Below, piece by piece: positions 18,941 through 28,133 of a stretch of DNA of 64,000 bases. Origin of the DNA: Flavobacterium branchiicola (GTDB lineage: Bacteria > Bacteroidota > Bacteroidia > Flavobacteriales > Flavobacteriaceae); NCBI RefSeq assembly GCF_018383905.1, contig NZ_JAGYWA010000003.1, positions 638,927 to 702,926 on the forward strand, written 5' to 3'. A program made the position numbers and the translations under genes. The first letter of the stretch is position 1. Every line of letters starts with the position of its first letter. The notes beneath the pieces are model-generated. The model did not search any database and was not told the DNA's origin. It saw only the letters and a program-made list of their open reading frames with translations.

Positions 18941-20569
18941 ATGATTCGCCAAATCCTTCTTATATCCTGCGGTCTTTTCATGAATACTTTACCGGCGCAG
19001 GAATTACCTAAAATTATCACTTCGAAAACCAATTATCTTCCCGATTTTAGCTACGCAGGCTATCATTTCGGCGAAAGCCAGATTCCTGAACCTAACGGAA
19101 AAATCATTAACGCGGTAGATTTTGGAGTAAAAGCCAATGACGAATTAGACGATTCAAAAGCACTTTTAAAAGCATTTAAAGCCGCTAATGCCGTTGAAGG
19201 AAATGTAATTCTGCAATTACCAGCGGGGAAAATTATTCTAAGTGATATTTTGTATATCGAAAGAAGCAATTTTGTTCTTCGCGGTGCCGGTTCTGCCGAA
19301 AACGGAACCGAAATCTATTGCCCAAGGCCGATGATGTATCTTAAAGATTCTGAAGTTTTGGCTGAACTTCGCGAATATCTCACCACTTTTGACAAAAGAC
19401 AACGCGAACCCGAAAACAATATCGATCTTCCTTTTTCGCAATATGCATGGTCCGGAGGCTTTATCTGGACACAAGTTCCAGGTGAACGTGTGAAATCATA
19501 TCTGGATAAATACGAACCCGAATCGAATCCGTTGGCGAAAGTTAGTTTGGGCAAAATGGGCGAACATACTATTACGGTTTCAGATGTAAAAGGTTTGAAA
19601 GTTGGTGATGTTGTCGAATTGCAATTGTTCAATAAAGATGGCGAAAACGGCGAAATCATCAAAGATTTATATCAGGGTGCAAAAGTAAAACCCGGTTCGC
19701 ATCACTGGAAATTTCCGAAACTTCCAATTGTGAGACAGCAAGTCGAAATCATTAAAATTTCCGCTTCAAAAATCACTTTAAAAACGCCTTTAACTATTTC
19801 GATAAAACCAAGTTATCAGGCGCAATTGGTTGAATGGAAACATTTAAGTGAAGTTGGAATTGAGCATCTTCGTTTTACATTTCCCGATATTCCAAGAGTG
19901 GCACATCATGTTGAGCCGGGAAACAACGGAATCTTTCTGACGCGTCTTTTTAACAGTTGGGTAAAAGATGTCAAAATCACCAATGCCGATAGCGGAATTT
20001 TAGCCGAAGAAGTTGCAAACGTTACCATTCAGGATATTACAACCGATGGAACTCATTTTGCACATTACACGGTAACTTTAGGCGGCGTTCATAATATTTT
20101 GGTAAAGAACCTGAAGATTTACAATTCAGCCGTTCATCCGTTAAGTTTCAACACTTTTGCGACTAAAAACGTGTATCAAAATTGCGAAATTTTTACAGAT
20201 CCGGTTTTAGACCAGCATTCGGGAGCGAATCACCAAAATTTATTTGATAATATTACGGTTCATTTAAAAGCCGATAAAAACAATAGTTACGCGATATTTG
20301 GCGGCGGCGGTGCCGATTACTGGAAACCTTCACACGGACCTTTCAGTACTTTTTGGAATCTGAACGTTCAAGTCGAAAATCCAGATGTTTCAAAACCAGT
20401 TTTATTGTACGGAATGAAAGATGGCGCTTTAGCAAGAATTATTGGTGTTCACGGAAATGCTAAATTTGAAATCAAATATGACATTGATCCTTATATTGAG
20501 TTTTTGAATAAATCAGTTGAGAAGATTCCTTCGTTGTATGATTATCAGCTAAAAAAGCGATTAAAATAA
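18941..20569 (+). CDS. Secreted right-handed beta-helix protein, candidate polysaccharide lyase
   Basis: Exported protein of 542 residues with a signal peptide ending near LPAQ. Residues about 55-115 match the pectate-lyase superfamily (Pectate_lyase_3) entry strand pattern: INAVDFGVKANDELDDSKAL, then LQLPAGKIILSDILYI and NFVLRGAGS. Short beta-helix rungs follow (SGILAEEVANVTIQDITTD; HNILVKNLKIYNSAVHPLSF; KNVYQNCEIFTD; NHQNLFDNITVHLK). I do not recognise a defined PL or GH family or a sure catalytic triad. The downstream GH88 enzyme acts on unsaturated uronates, which a lyase must create, and this is the only lyase-like protein in the locus, so a role as the endo- or exo-lyase is inferred. 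A GH28-like hydrolase role is the alternative. Confidence 0.7.
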   Translation: MIRQILLISCGLFMNTLPAQELPKIITSKTNYLPDFSYAGYHFGESQIPEPNGKIINAVDFGVKANDELDDSKALLKAFKAANAVEGNVILQLPAGKIILSDILYIERSNFVLRGAGSAENGTEIYCPRPMMYLKDSEVLAELREYLTTFDKRQREPENNIDLPFSQYAWSGGFIWTQVPGERVKSYLDKYEPESNPLAKVSLGKMGEHTITVSDVKGLKVGDVVELQLFNKDGENGEIIKDLYQGAKVKPGSHHWKFPKLPIVRQQVEIIKISASKITLKTPLTISIKPSYQAQLVEWKHLSEVGIEHLRFTFPDIPRVAHHVEPGNNGIFLTRLFNSWVKDVKITNADSGILAEEVANVTIQDITTDGTHFAHYTVTLGGVHNILVKNLKIYNSAVHPLSFNTFATKNVYQNCEIFTDPVLDQHSGANHQNLFDNITVHLKADKNNSYAIFGGGGADYWKPSHGPFSTFWNLNVQVENPDVSKPVLLYGMKDGALARIIGVHGNAKFEIKYDIDPYIEFLNKSVEKIPSLYDYQLKKRLK

Positions 20570-20610
20570 TCTCACAAAGTCACTAAGACGCAAAGTTTTT
20601 TCTCATTTTT

Positions 20611-20708
20611 GTCATTTCGACGAAGGAGAAATCTCCGCGAGAAGCTCTACAAAGATTGGCTTATTGCAGCGGAGTTACTTGTGGAGATTTCTCCTTCGTC
20701 GAAATGAC
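20611..20708. repeat. 98-bp dispersed inverted-repeat element, copy A
   Basis: Perfect 26-bp ends: GTCATTTCGACGAAGGAGAA(ATCTCC) at 20611-20636 and its complement at 20683-20708. The core contains CAAAGATTGGC. Outer arms AAGACGCAAAGTTTTT and AAAACTTTGCGTCTTAG flank it, so the whole gap 20570-20808 can fold. Confidence 0.8.
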
Positions 20709-20808
20709 ATACAGTACTTAACTATTTAAATGAACATATAAAACTTTGCGTCTTAGCGCCTTTGCGAGACAAAAAAACTTTGCAACTTTGAATCTAAAAA
20801 CCCACACT

Positions 20809-23800
20809 ATGAAATACACGAGCGTCTTTCTAGTTTTACTTTTTATTTCTGGGAATCTATTTTCCCAAAATAAATACCGTCTTAAAAATTTCTCTACGAC
20901 CGACGGGCTTTCGCAGAGTTCTGTCATTGCTATTCATCAGGATAAATTAGGGCAAATGTGGTTTGGAACACGTGATGGTCTGAATAAATACGATGGAAGC
21001 CGATTTACGATTTTTAGAAATGATACCACCGATAAATATTCTATCAGCAACAATGATATTTTAGCCATTGAAGAAGACAGCTCTGGAAAAATCTGGGTGG
21101 GAACTTACAACGGATTGAACTGCTACGATCCGGTTACGAACCGTTTTACAAGATATCTCCATACCAAAGCCAATCATACTATTAGCAATAATGCGGTTTG
21201 GAGCATAAAAGAAATTGGTGACGAAATGTGGTTTGGAACTTCTAAAGGATTAACAATTTACAATAAAAAATCAGGATTGTTTACTTCGGTTTTTCATTCG
21301 GATGATGATCCTTCTACCCTTCCTAGCAACAATATTCTAAGCATTTTAAAAACCAAAAAAGGCGATATCTGGATTGGAACTACAAAAGGTTTATGCCAAT
21401 TAACGAATCGAAAAAATGGGAAATTAATCTTTAAAAATTATCCCTTAAATAATGTCGATTTATTGACTGTTCAATCGGTTATTGAAGAAAAAGACGGTAC
21501 TCTCTGGGTGGGCACAAAAAACAAAGGACTTTTAAAATTCGATCAAAAACAGAATGCATATGTTTCCTTTTTATCGAATGAAAAATACAATGAAATCAAT
21601 ACGGATATTCGATCTTTAGCAATTGACAATCAAGGTTCTTTATGGATTGGTGCTTACGACGGAATTTATATTCTGGGGCAAGATAAAAGTCTGCAAAAAA
21701 TAAATAATAGCAATAACAGTAACGGAATCGACAAAGTAAAATCTCTTTTTATGGATAAAAAAGGTTCGATCTGGATTGGCTGTTATTACAAAGGCGTGAA
21801 TCTTTGGGATGCTTCAAACGTTAATTTCTCCAACTACAATCAGAATTCAAAAAAGATTCCGATGAGTTTTGATGTGGTCAGTTCGATTATTGCCGATAAA
21901 AACCAAAACATTTATTTTGGAACTGAAGGCGGCGGAATCACTATTTACAATAAAAACACCGAAGCCGTAAGTTACATCAACAGTAAAACCGGACAAGCCA
22001 ATAAAAATGATATTAAAGCAATGTGTCTTTCTGATGATCATATTTTATGGATTGGTACTTTTTCGAAAGGATTATCAGCTTATAATACTTTAACTAGAAG
22101 AATCGAGGACAACAGAATTGCCACGGATTTAGCCGCATCATTAAAAGAAAACGGCGTTTATTCGCTTAAAACGGAAGGTTCCATTTTATGGATTGGAACT
22201 TTTGGAAAAGGCTTAATTCGGTACAATACCACAAATAAGACTTCTGAAATTATCGGCAACGACAATACAAAACCCATTTTCCTAACCAATAATATTGTGC
22301 GAACGCTTTTGGTAGACAAACAAAATTCACTTTGGGTCGGCACTCAAAATGGCTTAAATCGTATACCGTTACGAGATTTTAATCCTAAAAAATATACTAT
22401 ACAGCATTTTTTCTATGATCACGCTGCTTTATCCGGTGATGATGTTCTGACCTTGTTTCAGGATTCTCAAAACAAAATCTGGGTGGGAACAAAAGCAAAA
22501 GGACTACATTATTTTGATGGAAAAAAATTCAGCCGTATCAATCTTAAAGTCGGAAATTCGGTCATTACTTCTATTCATTCGATTTTAGAAGATGATGATA
22601 AAAATCTTTGGATTAGTACTAATCAGGGAATTATAAAATACAGTACCGCTAAAAAATCAATACTTATTTACGATCAAAAAGATGGTTTGGCAAGTAATGA
22701 ATTCAATGATAATTCGGCTTTAAAATTAAGTTCAAATCAATTTTATTTTGGAAGTCCGTCAGGTGCAACGTTTTTTGATGCAACCAAAATCTCTTTAAAT
22801 AATTATGCTCCACAGGTTTTAATTACCGATTTGAAAATTAAAAACGAAACTGTAAATGCACATGATAAAGACGGCATTTTAGAACAGAGTATTGGTTTTA
22901 CCAAAACAATTACTTTAGATTATGACAAGGCCAATTTCTCGATCAGTTTTGCAATTCCAAATTACATTCGATCCAAAAACAATCAATACAGTTATCGTTT
23001 AACAGGATTAGAAAATAACTGGACAACGACTAAAAACAGCGAAGCCAATTTTGCAATTCAAAATCCGGGAACGTATACTTTTGAAGTTCGGGGAGCCAAT
23101 AATGACGGGGTTTGGAATCAGACTCCAACGACTTTGACTGTAATTGTAAATCCTGCTCCGTGGCGCAGTATTTGGGCGTTTTTATTGTATGGAATTATAA
23201 TAGGTTTGGGGTTATATGGTTTGATTTGGATTATGAAATCGAAAGCCAGACTGAAACAAAAACTCGAACTGGAATATCTGGAAACACAGCGAATTGAAGA
23301 AAATAACAAACTGAAACTAGATTTCTTTACCAATATTTCGCATGAATTTAGAACGCCTTTAACTTTGATTTTAGGGCCATTGCAACAAATTCTGTCCGAT
23401 TACAACGGAACAAACGAAATGTACAAAAAGCTTCTGGTTGTTGAAGGAAGTGCCAATCATTTGTTGAGTCTGATTAATCGTTTAATGGATTTCAGAAAAC
23501 TCGAAAATCATCAGGTTACATTAGAATCTGCAAACGGAAACATTGTCAAATTCACTAAAGAAATCTTTTTATCCTTTATCGAATATGCCAAAGACGGCGG
23601 TTACGATTATACTTTTGAAACAGAAAATGAAGAAATTCTGGTTTATTTTGACCGATACAAACTCGAACGTGTTTTTTATAATTTGATTTCGAATGCTTTT
23701 AGATACACTCCAAAAGGTGGTTCCATTAAAGTTAAAATCAACCAAGATCAGCAAAATCTTTTTATTGCTGTTGAAGATTCGGGTGTTGGGATTTCTGAAG

Positions 23801-24900
23801 AGCATATCGATAAAATTTTTGATTTGTTTTTTGAAATCCCGATGCACAATCAGGTTCAGAAAAACTATAATAAAGGCACTGGAATCGGACTTTCGATAGT
23901 AAAAAACATTGTCGAATTGCATAAAGGAAAAATCGATGTTACCAACAAAACTACTGGCGGTGTTATTTTTAAAGTGACTTTACCGCTTGGACGCGAACAT
24001 CTTTTACACACTGAGATTATTTCTGATTTTAAAATCAGTGATGATATCGAACAATACAATGCTCAATTGGAACCTTCAGAAATAATCGAAAATGATGATA
24101 TCGAAGATTTAATTGTAAACGAAGAAAAACAAACAATTCTAATTGTTGAAGATCATAAAGTGCTGAGAAAGTTCATGAAAAATCTTCTCAAAAAAGACTA
24201 CAACATTATCGAAGCTGAAAATGGTAAAATCGCTTTAGAAAAAGCTTTAAAATTTGTTCCGAATATGATTATTTCTGATGTCATAATGCCCGAAATGGTA
24301 GGAACTGAGCTTTGTTCTAAAATTAAAGAAAACATTAAAACCAGTCATATTCCGGTTATTTTACTGACTTCGAGATCTTCATTGGTTTACAAATTTGAAG
24401 GATTAGAAAGCGGTGCCGATGATTATATCAGTAAACCATTTAATTTAATGGAATTCAGGCTTCGTGTTAAAAACCTTCTGAACACGACCGAACGTTTAAA
24501 AATCAAGTTTTCAAGCGAAGACAGTTTTGTTCCGTCAGAAATCACCGTTTCTTCTCTCGATGAAGAACTATTGAAAAAGGCTTTTAAAATTGTTGAAGAA
24601 AACATTTCGAATGAACAATTTGATATTCCGTTTTTCTGTTCCGAATTAGGCGTAAGCCGAACCATGTTATTTTTAAAAATCAAAGCTTGGACGAATTGCA
24701 CGCCAAATGAATTCATTCACGAAATCAGGTTAAAACGTGCGGCTCAATTATTAGAACAAAACAAATTAACCGTTTCTGAAATCAGTTATAAAGTAGGTTT
24801 CAACAATCCGAAATACTTTAGCAAATGCTTTCAGAAAAAGTATGGGGAAACGCCATCACAATACGCTGATAAATTTTACAAATCTTCGGTAGTATTTTAA
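20809..24900 (+). CDS. Hybrid two-component system sensor/regulator (HTCS)
   Basis: Inner-membrane sensor, kinase and transcription factor in one chain of 1363 residues from the ATG at 20809, where the signal peptide MKYTSVFLVLLFISGNLFSQ begins. A long periplasmic propeller shows repeated W(V/F/I)GT...GL strands (MWFGTRDGLNKYDG, IWVGTYNGLNCYDP, and so on). A Y_Y_Y domain and a membrane helix at about 787-809 follow. The cytoplasmic part has a HisKA domain with H845 in NISHEFRTPL, a HATPase domain (NLISNAFRYTPKGG; GTGIGLSIVKNIVELHKG), a receiver with D1157 in ISDVIMPEMVG, and a C-terminal AraC-type DNA-binding domain (VSEISYKVGFNNPKYFSKCF). It stands immediately upstream of the SusC/SusD pair, the usual position for a regulator that activates its own utilisation locus on binding an oligosaccharide. 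Confidence 0.95.
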   Translation: MKYTSVFLVLLFISGNLFSQNKYRLKNFSTTDGLSQSSVIAIHQDKLGQMWFGTRDGLNKYDGSRFTIFRNDTTDKYSISNNDILAIEEDSSGKIWVGTYNGLNCYDPVTNRFTRYLHTKANHTISNNAVWSIKEIGDEMWFGTSKGLTIYNKKSGLFTSVFHSDDDPSTLPSNNILSILKTKKGDIWIGTTKGLCQLTNRKNGKLIFKNYPLNNVDLLTVQSVIEEKDGTLWVGTKNKGLLKFDQKQNAYVSFLSNEKYNEINTDIRSLAIDNQGSLWIGAYDGIYILGQDKSLQKINNSNNSNGIDKVKSLFMDKKGSIWIGCYYKGVNLWDASNVNFSNYNQNSKKIPMSFDVVSSIIADKNQNIYFGTEGGGITIYNKNTEAVSYINSKTGQANKNDIKAMCLSDDHILWIGTFSKGLSAYNTLTRRIEDNRIATDLAASLKENGVYSLKTEGSILWIGTFGKGLIRYNTTNKTSEIIGNDNTKPIFLTNNIVRTLLVDKQNSLWVGTQNGLNRIPLRDFNPKKYTIQHFFYDHAALSGDDVLTLFQDSQNKIWVGTKAKGLHYFDGKKFSRINLKVGNSVITSIHSILEDDDKNLWISTNQGIIKYSTAKKSILIYDQKDGLASNEFNDNSALKLSSNQFYFGSPSGATFFDATKISLNNYAPQVLITDLKIKNETVNAHDKDGILEQSIGFTKTITLDYDKANFSISFAIPNYIRSKNNQYSYRLTGLENNWTTTKNSEANFAIQNPGTYTFEVRGANNDGVWNQTPTTLTVIVNPAPWRSIWAFLLYGIIIGLGLYGLIWIMKSKARLKQKLELEYLETQRIEENNKLKLDFFTNISHEFRTPLTLILGPLQQILSDYNGTNEMYKKLLVVEGSANHLLSLINRLMDFRKLENHQVTLESANGNIVKFTKEIFLSFIEYAKDGGYDYTFETENEEILVYFDRYKLERVFYNLISNAFRYTPKGGSIKVKINQDQQNLFIAVEDSGVGISEEHIDKIFDLFFEIPMHNQVQKNYNKGTGIGLSIVKNIVELHKGKIDVTNKTTGGVIFKVTLPLGREHLLHTEIISDFKISDDIEQYNAQLEPSEIIENDDIEDLIVNEEKQTILIVEDHKVLRKFMKNLLKKDYNIIEAENGKIALEKALKFVPNMIISDVIMPEMVGTELCSKIKENIKTSHIPVILLTSRSSLVYKFEGLESGADDYISKPFNLMEFRLRVKNLLNTTERLKIKFSSEDSFVPSEITVSSLDEELLKKAFKIVEENISNEQFDIPFFCSELGVSRTMLFLKIKAWTNCTPNEFIHEIRLKRAAQLLEQNKLTVSEISYKVGFNNPKYFSKCFQKKYGETPSQYADKFYKSSVVF

Positions 24901-24923
24901 ACAATCCTTATTTTTAAAGACTT

Positions 24924-24960
24924 AAAAAAGGGTATCTGTATTTTTAGATACCCTTTTTTG
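24924..24960 (+). terminator. Rho-independent terminator after the HTCS gene
   Basis: Stem AAGGGTATCT / AGATACCCTT with loop GTATTTTT, followed by a T run. It begins 24 nt after the HTCS stop codon and separates it from the susC promoter. Confidence 0.85.
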
Positions 24961-24984
24961 TATTTCTATTTCTTTTTCGACGTA

Positions 24985-24992
24985 TACATTTG
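24985..24992 (+). promoter_or_regulatory. TACATTTG promoter element upstream of susC
   Basis: Matches the TAnnTTTG -7 pattern. The nearest upstream TTG (24958-24960) is 24 nt away, slightly longer than usual. Predicted transcription would begin near 24998, giving a susC leader of about 115 nt. A 32-codon reading frame (24997-25095) with one hydrophobic helix lies in this leader. Its ATG would be at the transcript start, so its translation is doubtful. Confidence 0.45.
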
Positions 24993-25114
24993 CGATATGA
25001 AAAACAAAAAAATGAAATTCTTAGTGCTGCAAATTCTGTTTGTAATTGTCATTATCGGAATGAGTTTATTGCTTTTCTACTTTACTAACTATTAACCTTA
25101 AAACCAAAAAATGA

Positions 25115-28100
25115 ATGTTTACAGACCAACAAAACAAATCGTTTAAATGGTGTTTACTGGTATCTTTTTTACTGGTAAATATCATGATGAATGCACAGGA
25201 ACGAAAAGTTACCGGCAAGGTAACTTCGAGCGAAGATTTACTCGGGCTTCCTGGTGCCAATGTTTATATTAAAAATTCCTCTGTGGGAGCTTCTGCCGAT
25301 ATGGATGGAAATTACACCGTAATTGTTTCAGAAAAAAATGCCGTTTTAGTCTTCAATTTCGTCGGATTCCAAACTGTTGAAGTTCCTGTGGGAACTAAAA
25401 GTGTTATCAATGTAAGTTTAAAACCCGACACCAAAAATCTTGATGAAGTCGTAGTTGTAGGATATGGAACCCGAAAAAAGAGTGACATTACAGGATCTGT
25501 ATCTTCTGTTACGGCAAAAGAGCTTACTGCTTATCCGCTTTTAAATGCAGAACAAGCTTTACAAGGTCGTGCAGCAGGGGTTTCGGTAATGACCAATAAT
25601 GGTGGTGAACCGGGCGCTCCGGTTAAAATCAGGGTTCGTGGAGGAACTTCTATTAATGCCAGCGGTGATGCTCTTATTGTTGTGGATGGCTTTGCGGGCG
25701 TGTCGATGCCGGCACCTCAGGATATTGCTTCAATTGAGGTTTTAAAAGATGCTTCGGCAACGGCTATTTACGGATCAAGAGGTTCAAACGGGGTTATCAT
25801 GGTAACAACAAAAAAAGGAAAACCTGGAAAACCGGTAATTGAATTCAGCAATTCGACTTCTGTACAATCGGTAAATAACAAATTGCATTTATTAAATGCA
25901 GATCAGTTTGCGGCATACCGAAAAAGTTTCACCACGCACACACAAGGTCCTGCAGATACAGACTGGCAGGATGTAATTTATCGTGACGGAATGATTTCGA
26001 ATACACAATTGTCTTTTTCCGGCGGTTCAGAAAATGTGCGTTATTATTTATCAGGAACTTACTTCAATCAAAACGGAGTTGTAATTAATTCAGGAATTGA
26101 CAAATACACGATTGTGGCCAATCTTGAGGCCGATTTAAGTGCTAAATTTAAAGTAGGTTTAAACACTTTTACAAGCAAGCAAAACAAAGAAGGAATCGTA
26201 AGCCAGACTAGTGCTGGAGGAACTGGTGCTGCAGGTGTAATTGCTTCTGCCTACCGTTTTATGCCAGATAAAGGAATTTATAATGCTGATGGAACGTATA
26301 CTTCTACCGCACCAATTGGAGACGATATCGACAATCCGTATGCAACAGCAATGGAAAATATTCTTGAAACGGTTTCGATTGTAAACCGAAGTAATTTCTT
26401 TGCTCAGTATCAAATTACAAAAGATCTTGATTTTAAAACGACTTTAGGTTTAACCGATAATAATTCACAAACCGGAAGATATACACCTTCTACCTTAATT
26501 TCCGGAAAAAACATTAAAGGAGAAGCTTCTGTTAACAATACTAGATTTTCTTCTTTCCTTACAGAGAATTACTTGACTTTTAAGCGTGAAATTATCGACA
26601 AAGGAATTTTGACCGTGTTGGGTGGATATTCGTATCAGAAAAATAAAAACGAAAGTTCGTATGCTGCTTCAAGAGGTTTTTTGACCAATACCAATTCGTA
26701 TCATAATTTAGGTGCCGGAACTGTATTTTTAAAACCGGATTCTAATTTATCCGAAACAGAATTAATTTCGGCTTTTGGAAGGTTGAATTTTGATTATGCC
26801 GATAAATATTTACTAACCTTTACAGCGAGACGTGACGGTTCTTCAAGTTTTAGTAAAAACTATAAATACGGAACTTTTCCTTCCGGAGCTATTGGATGGA
26901 ATATTAGCAAGGAAAATTTCTTAAAGGATAACAAAACGGTTTCCAACTTAAAACTAAGAGCAAGTTACGGAGCAACAGGAAATCCGTCCATTGGCGCCTA
27001 CTCTACTTTATCAAGATTCTCAGAAATTTATGATGTAAGTGGTGACGTGATTGTAAATGCGGTTCAATTGACTTCATTAGATAATCCGAACTTAAAATGG
27101 GAAACCTCTTATCAGCAGGATTACGGAATTGATCTGGGTTTATTTGATAACAGAATCAGTCTTACAGCCGATTATTATAAAACAATTACCAAAGATTTAT
27201 TGTTCAACAGACCGCTTCCGGGCGTTTCGGGAATTGCATCACAGCTTCAGAATGTGGGCGAATTAGAAAATAAAGGTTGGGAATTGGGAATAAATACTAA
27301 AAACTTTATCGGTGCCGAATTTACCTGGTCAACCAATTTTAATATTTCTTCAAACAAAAACAAAGTACTAAAACTGGCAGATAATAAAGACCTTTTAATC
27401 AATTCTGCTCCGGGTCACTTTTTGGCAACAGAGTCTCAGATTTTGAGAGTTGGACAACCCGTTGGTTCTTTCTTCGGATTTATTTATGATGGTGTAATTC
27501 AACAAGGAGAAACCGTTTTACCGGGGAATTTTGAAACTACTCCGGGTGGAGAAAAATTCAGAGATTACAATGGCGACGGAAAATTAGATTCTCAGGATAA
27601 AACGATTATCGGGAATCCAAATCCTGATTTCATCTTCGGATTCAATAATGATTTCACTTATAAAAATCTGGATTTGAATATCTTCTTTCAAGGTTCACAA
27701 GGAGGTCAAATCTTAAACTATACTTTGATGGAATTGGCTTCCGGAAATAACAATGCTACAACTGAAGTTTTAGATGCCTGGACACCAACAAATACAGATA
27801 CTAATGTTCCTGCAAATGCTGCAAGAACAAAAAGAATTACATCACGATTTGTTTATGATGGAAGTTACATTCGTTTGAAAAACATTTCTATCGGATATAG
27901 TCTGGATGAAAAAATTGTTTCGAAAATGGGATTGAGCAAAGTTCGTTTTTATATCAGCGGGCAAAACCTTTGGACGATTACCGATTATCCGGGTTCAGAT
28001 CCTGAAACCAATTATTTAAACGACACTAACTCCAGAAGTAATACCAATTTAGGATTGGATTATGGAGGATATCCAAATGTGAGAACATTTACAATGGGAT

Positions 28101-28117
28101 TCAATATCAAATTTTAG
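25115..28117 (+). CDS. SusC/RagA-type TonB-dependent outer-membrane transporter (uronate locus)
   Basis: Outer-membrane importer of 1000 residues. The signal peptide ends near MMNAQ. The carboxypeptidase-like regulatory domain follows (VTGKVTSSEDLLGLPGANVY; FVGFQTVEVPVG), then the SusC signature DEVVVVGYGTRKKSDITGSV and the plug domain (IRVRGGTSINASGDALIVVD; SIEVLKDASATAIYGSRGSN). The rest is the beta-barrel, ending in a typical aromatic terminus (GFNIKF). It is followed after 16 nt by susD, with which it forms the lid-and-barrel complex. The substrate is inferred from the downstream GH88 and GH2 genes to be a uronic-acid-containing oligosaccharide. Confidence 0.96.
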   Translation: MFTDQQNKSFKWCLLVSFLLVNIMMNAQERKVTGKVTSSEDLLGLPGANVYIKNSSVGASADMDGNYTVIVSEKNAVLVFNFVGFQTVEVPVGTKSVINVSLKPDTKNLDEVVVVGYGTRKKSDITGSVSSVTAKELTAYPLLNAEQALQGRAAGVSVMTNNGGEPGAPVKIRVRGGTSINASGDALIVVDGFAGVSMPAPQDIASIEVLKDASATAIYGSRGSNGVIMVTTKKGKPGKPVIEFSNSTSVQSVNNKLHLLNADQFAAYRKSFTTHTQGPADTDWQDVIYRDGMISNTQLSFSGGSENVRYYLSGTYFNQNGVVINSGIDKYTIVANLEADLSAKFKVGLNTFTSKQNKEGIVSQTSAGGTGAAGVIASAYRFMPDKGIYNADGTYTSTAPIGDDIDNPYATAMENILETVSIVNRSNFFAQYQITKDLDFKTTLGLTDNNSQTGRYTPSTLISGKNIKGEASVNNTRFSSFLTENYLTFKREIIDKGILTVLGGYSYQKNKNESSYAASRGFLTNTNSYHNLGAGTVFLKPDSNLSETELISAFGRLNFDYADKYLLTFTARRDGSSSFSKNYKYGTFPSGAIGWNISKENFLKDNKTVSNLKLRASYGATGNPSIGAYSTLSRFSEIYDVSGDVIVNAVQLTSLDNPNLKWETSYQQDYGIDLGLFDNRISLTADYYKTITKDLLFNRPLPGVSGIASQLQNVGELENKGWELGINTKNFIGAEFTWSTNFNISSNKNKVLKLADNKDLLINSAPGHFLATESQILRVGQPVGSFFGFIYDGVIQQGETVLPGNFETTPGGEKFRDYNGDGKLDSQDKTIIGNPNPDFIFGFNNDFTYKNLDLNIFFQGSQGGQILNYTLMELASGNNNATTEVLDAWTPTNTDTNVPANAARTKRITSRFVYDGSYIRLKNISIGYSLDEKIVSKMGLSKVRFYISGQNLWTITDYPGSDPETNYLNDTNSRSNTNLGLDYGGYPNVRTFTMGFNIKF

Positions 28118-28133
28118 TCTAATTACAACTATC

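Noticed and set aside
18670..19032. Apparent minus-strand genes with texts such as CHEGAK or CHSEE over the repeat regions (also near 33768-34054)
   Set aside because: They are translations of the dispersed repeats and overlap the starts of real genes; no domain or start signal supports them.
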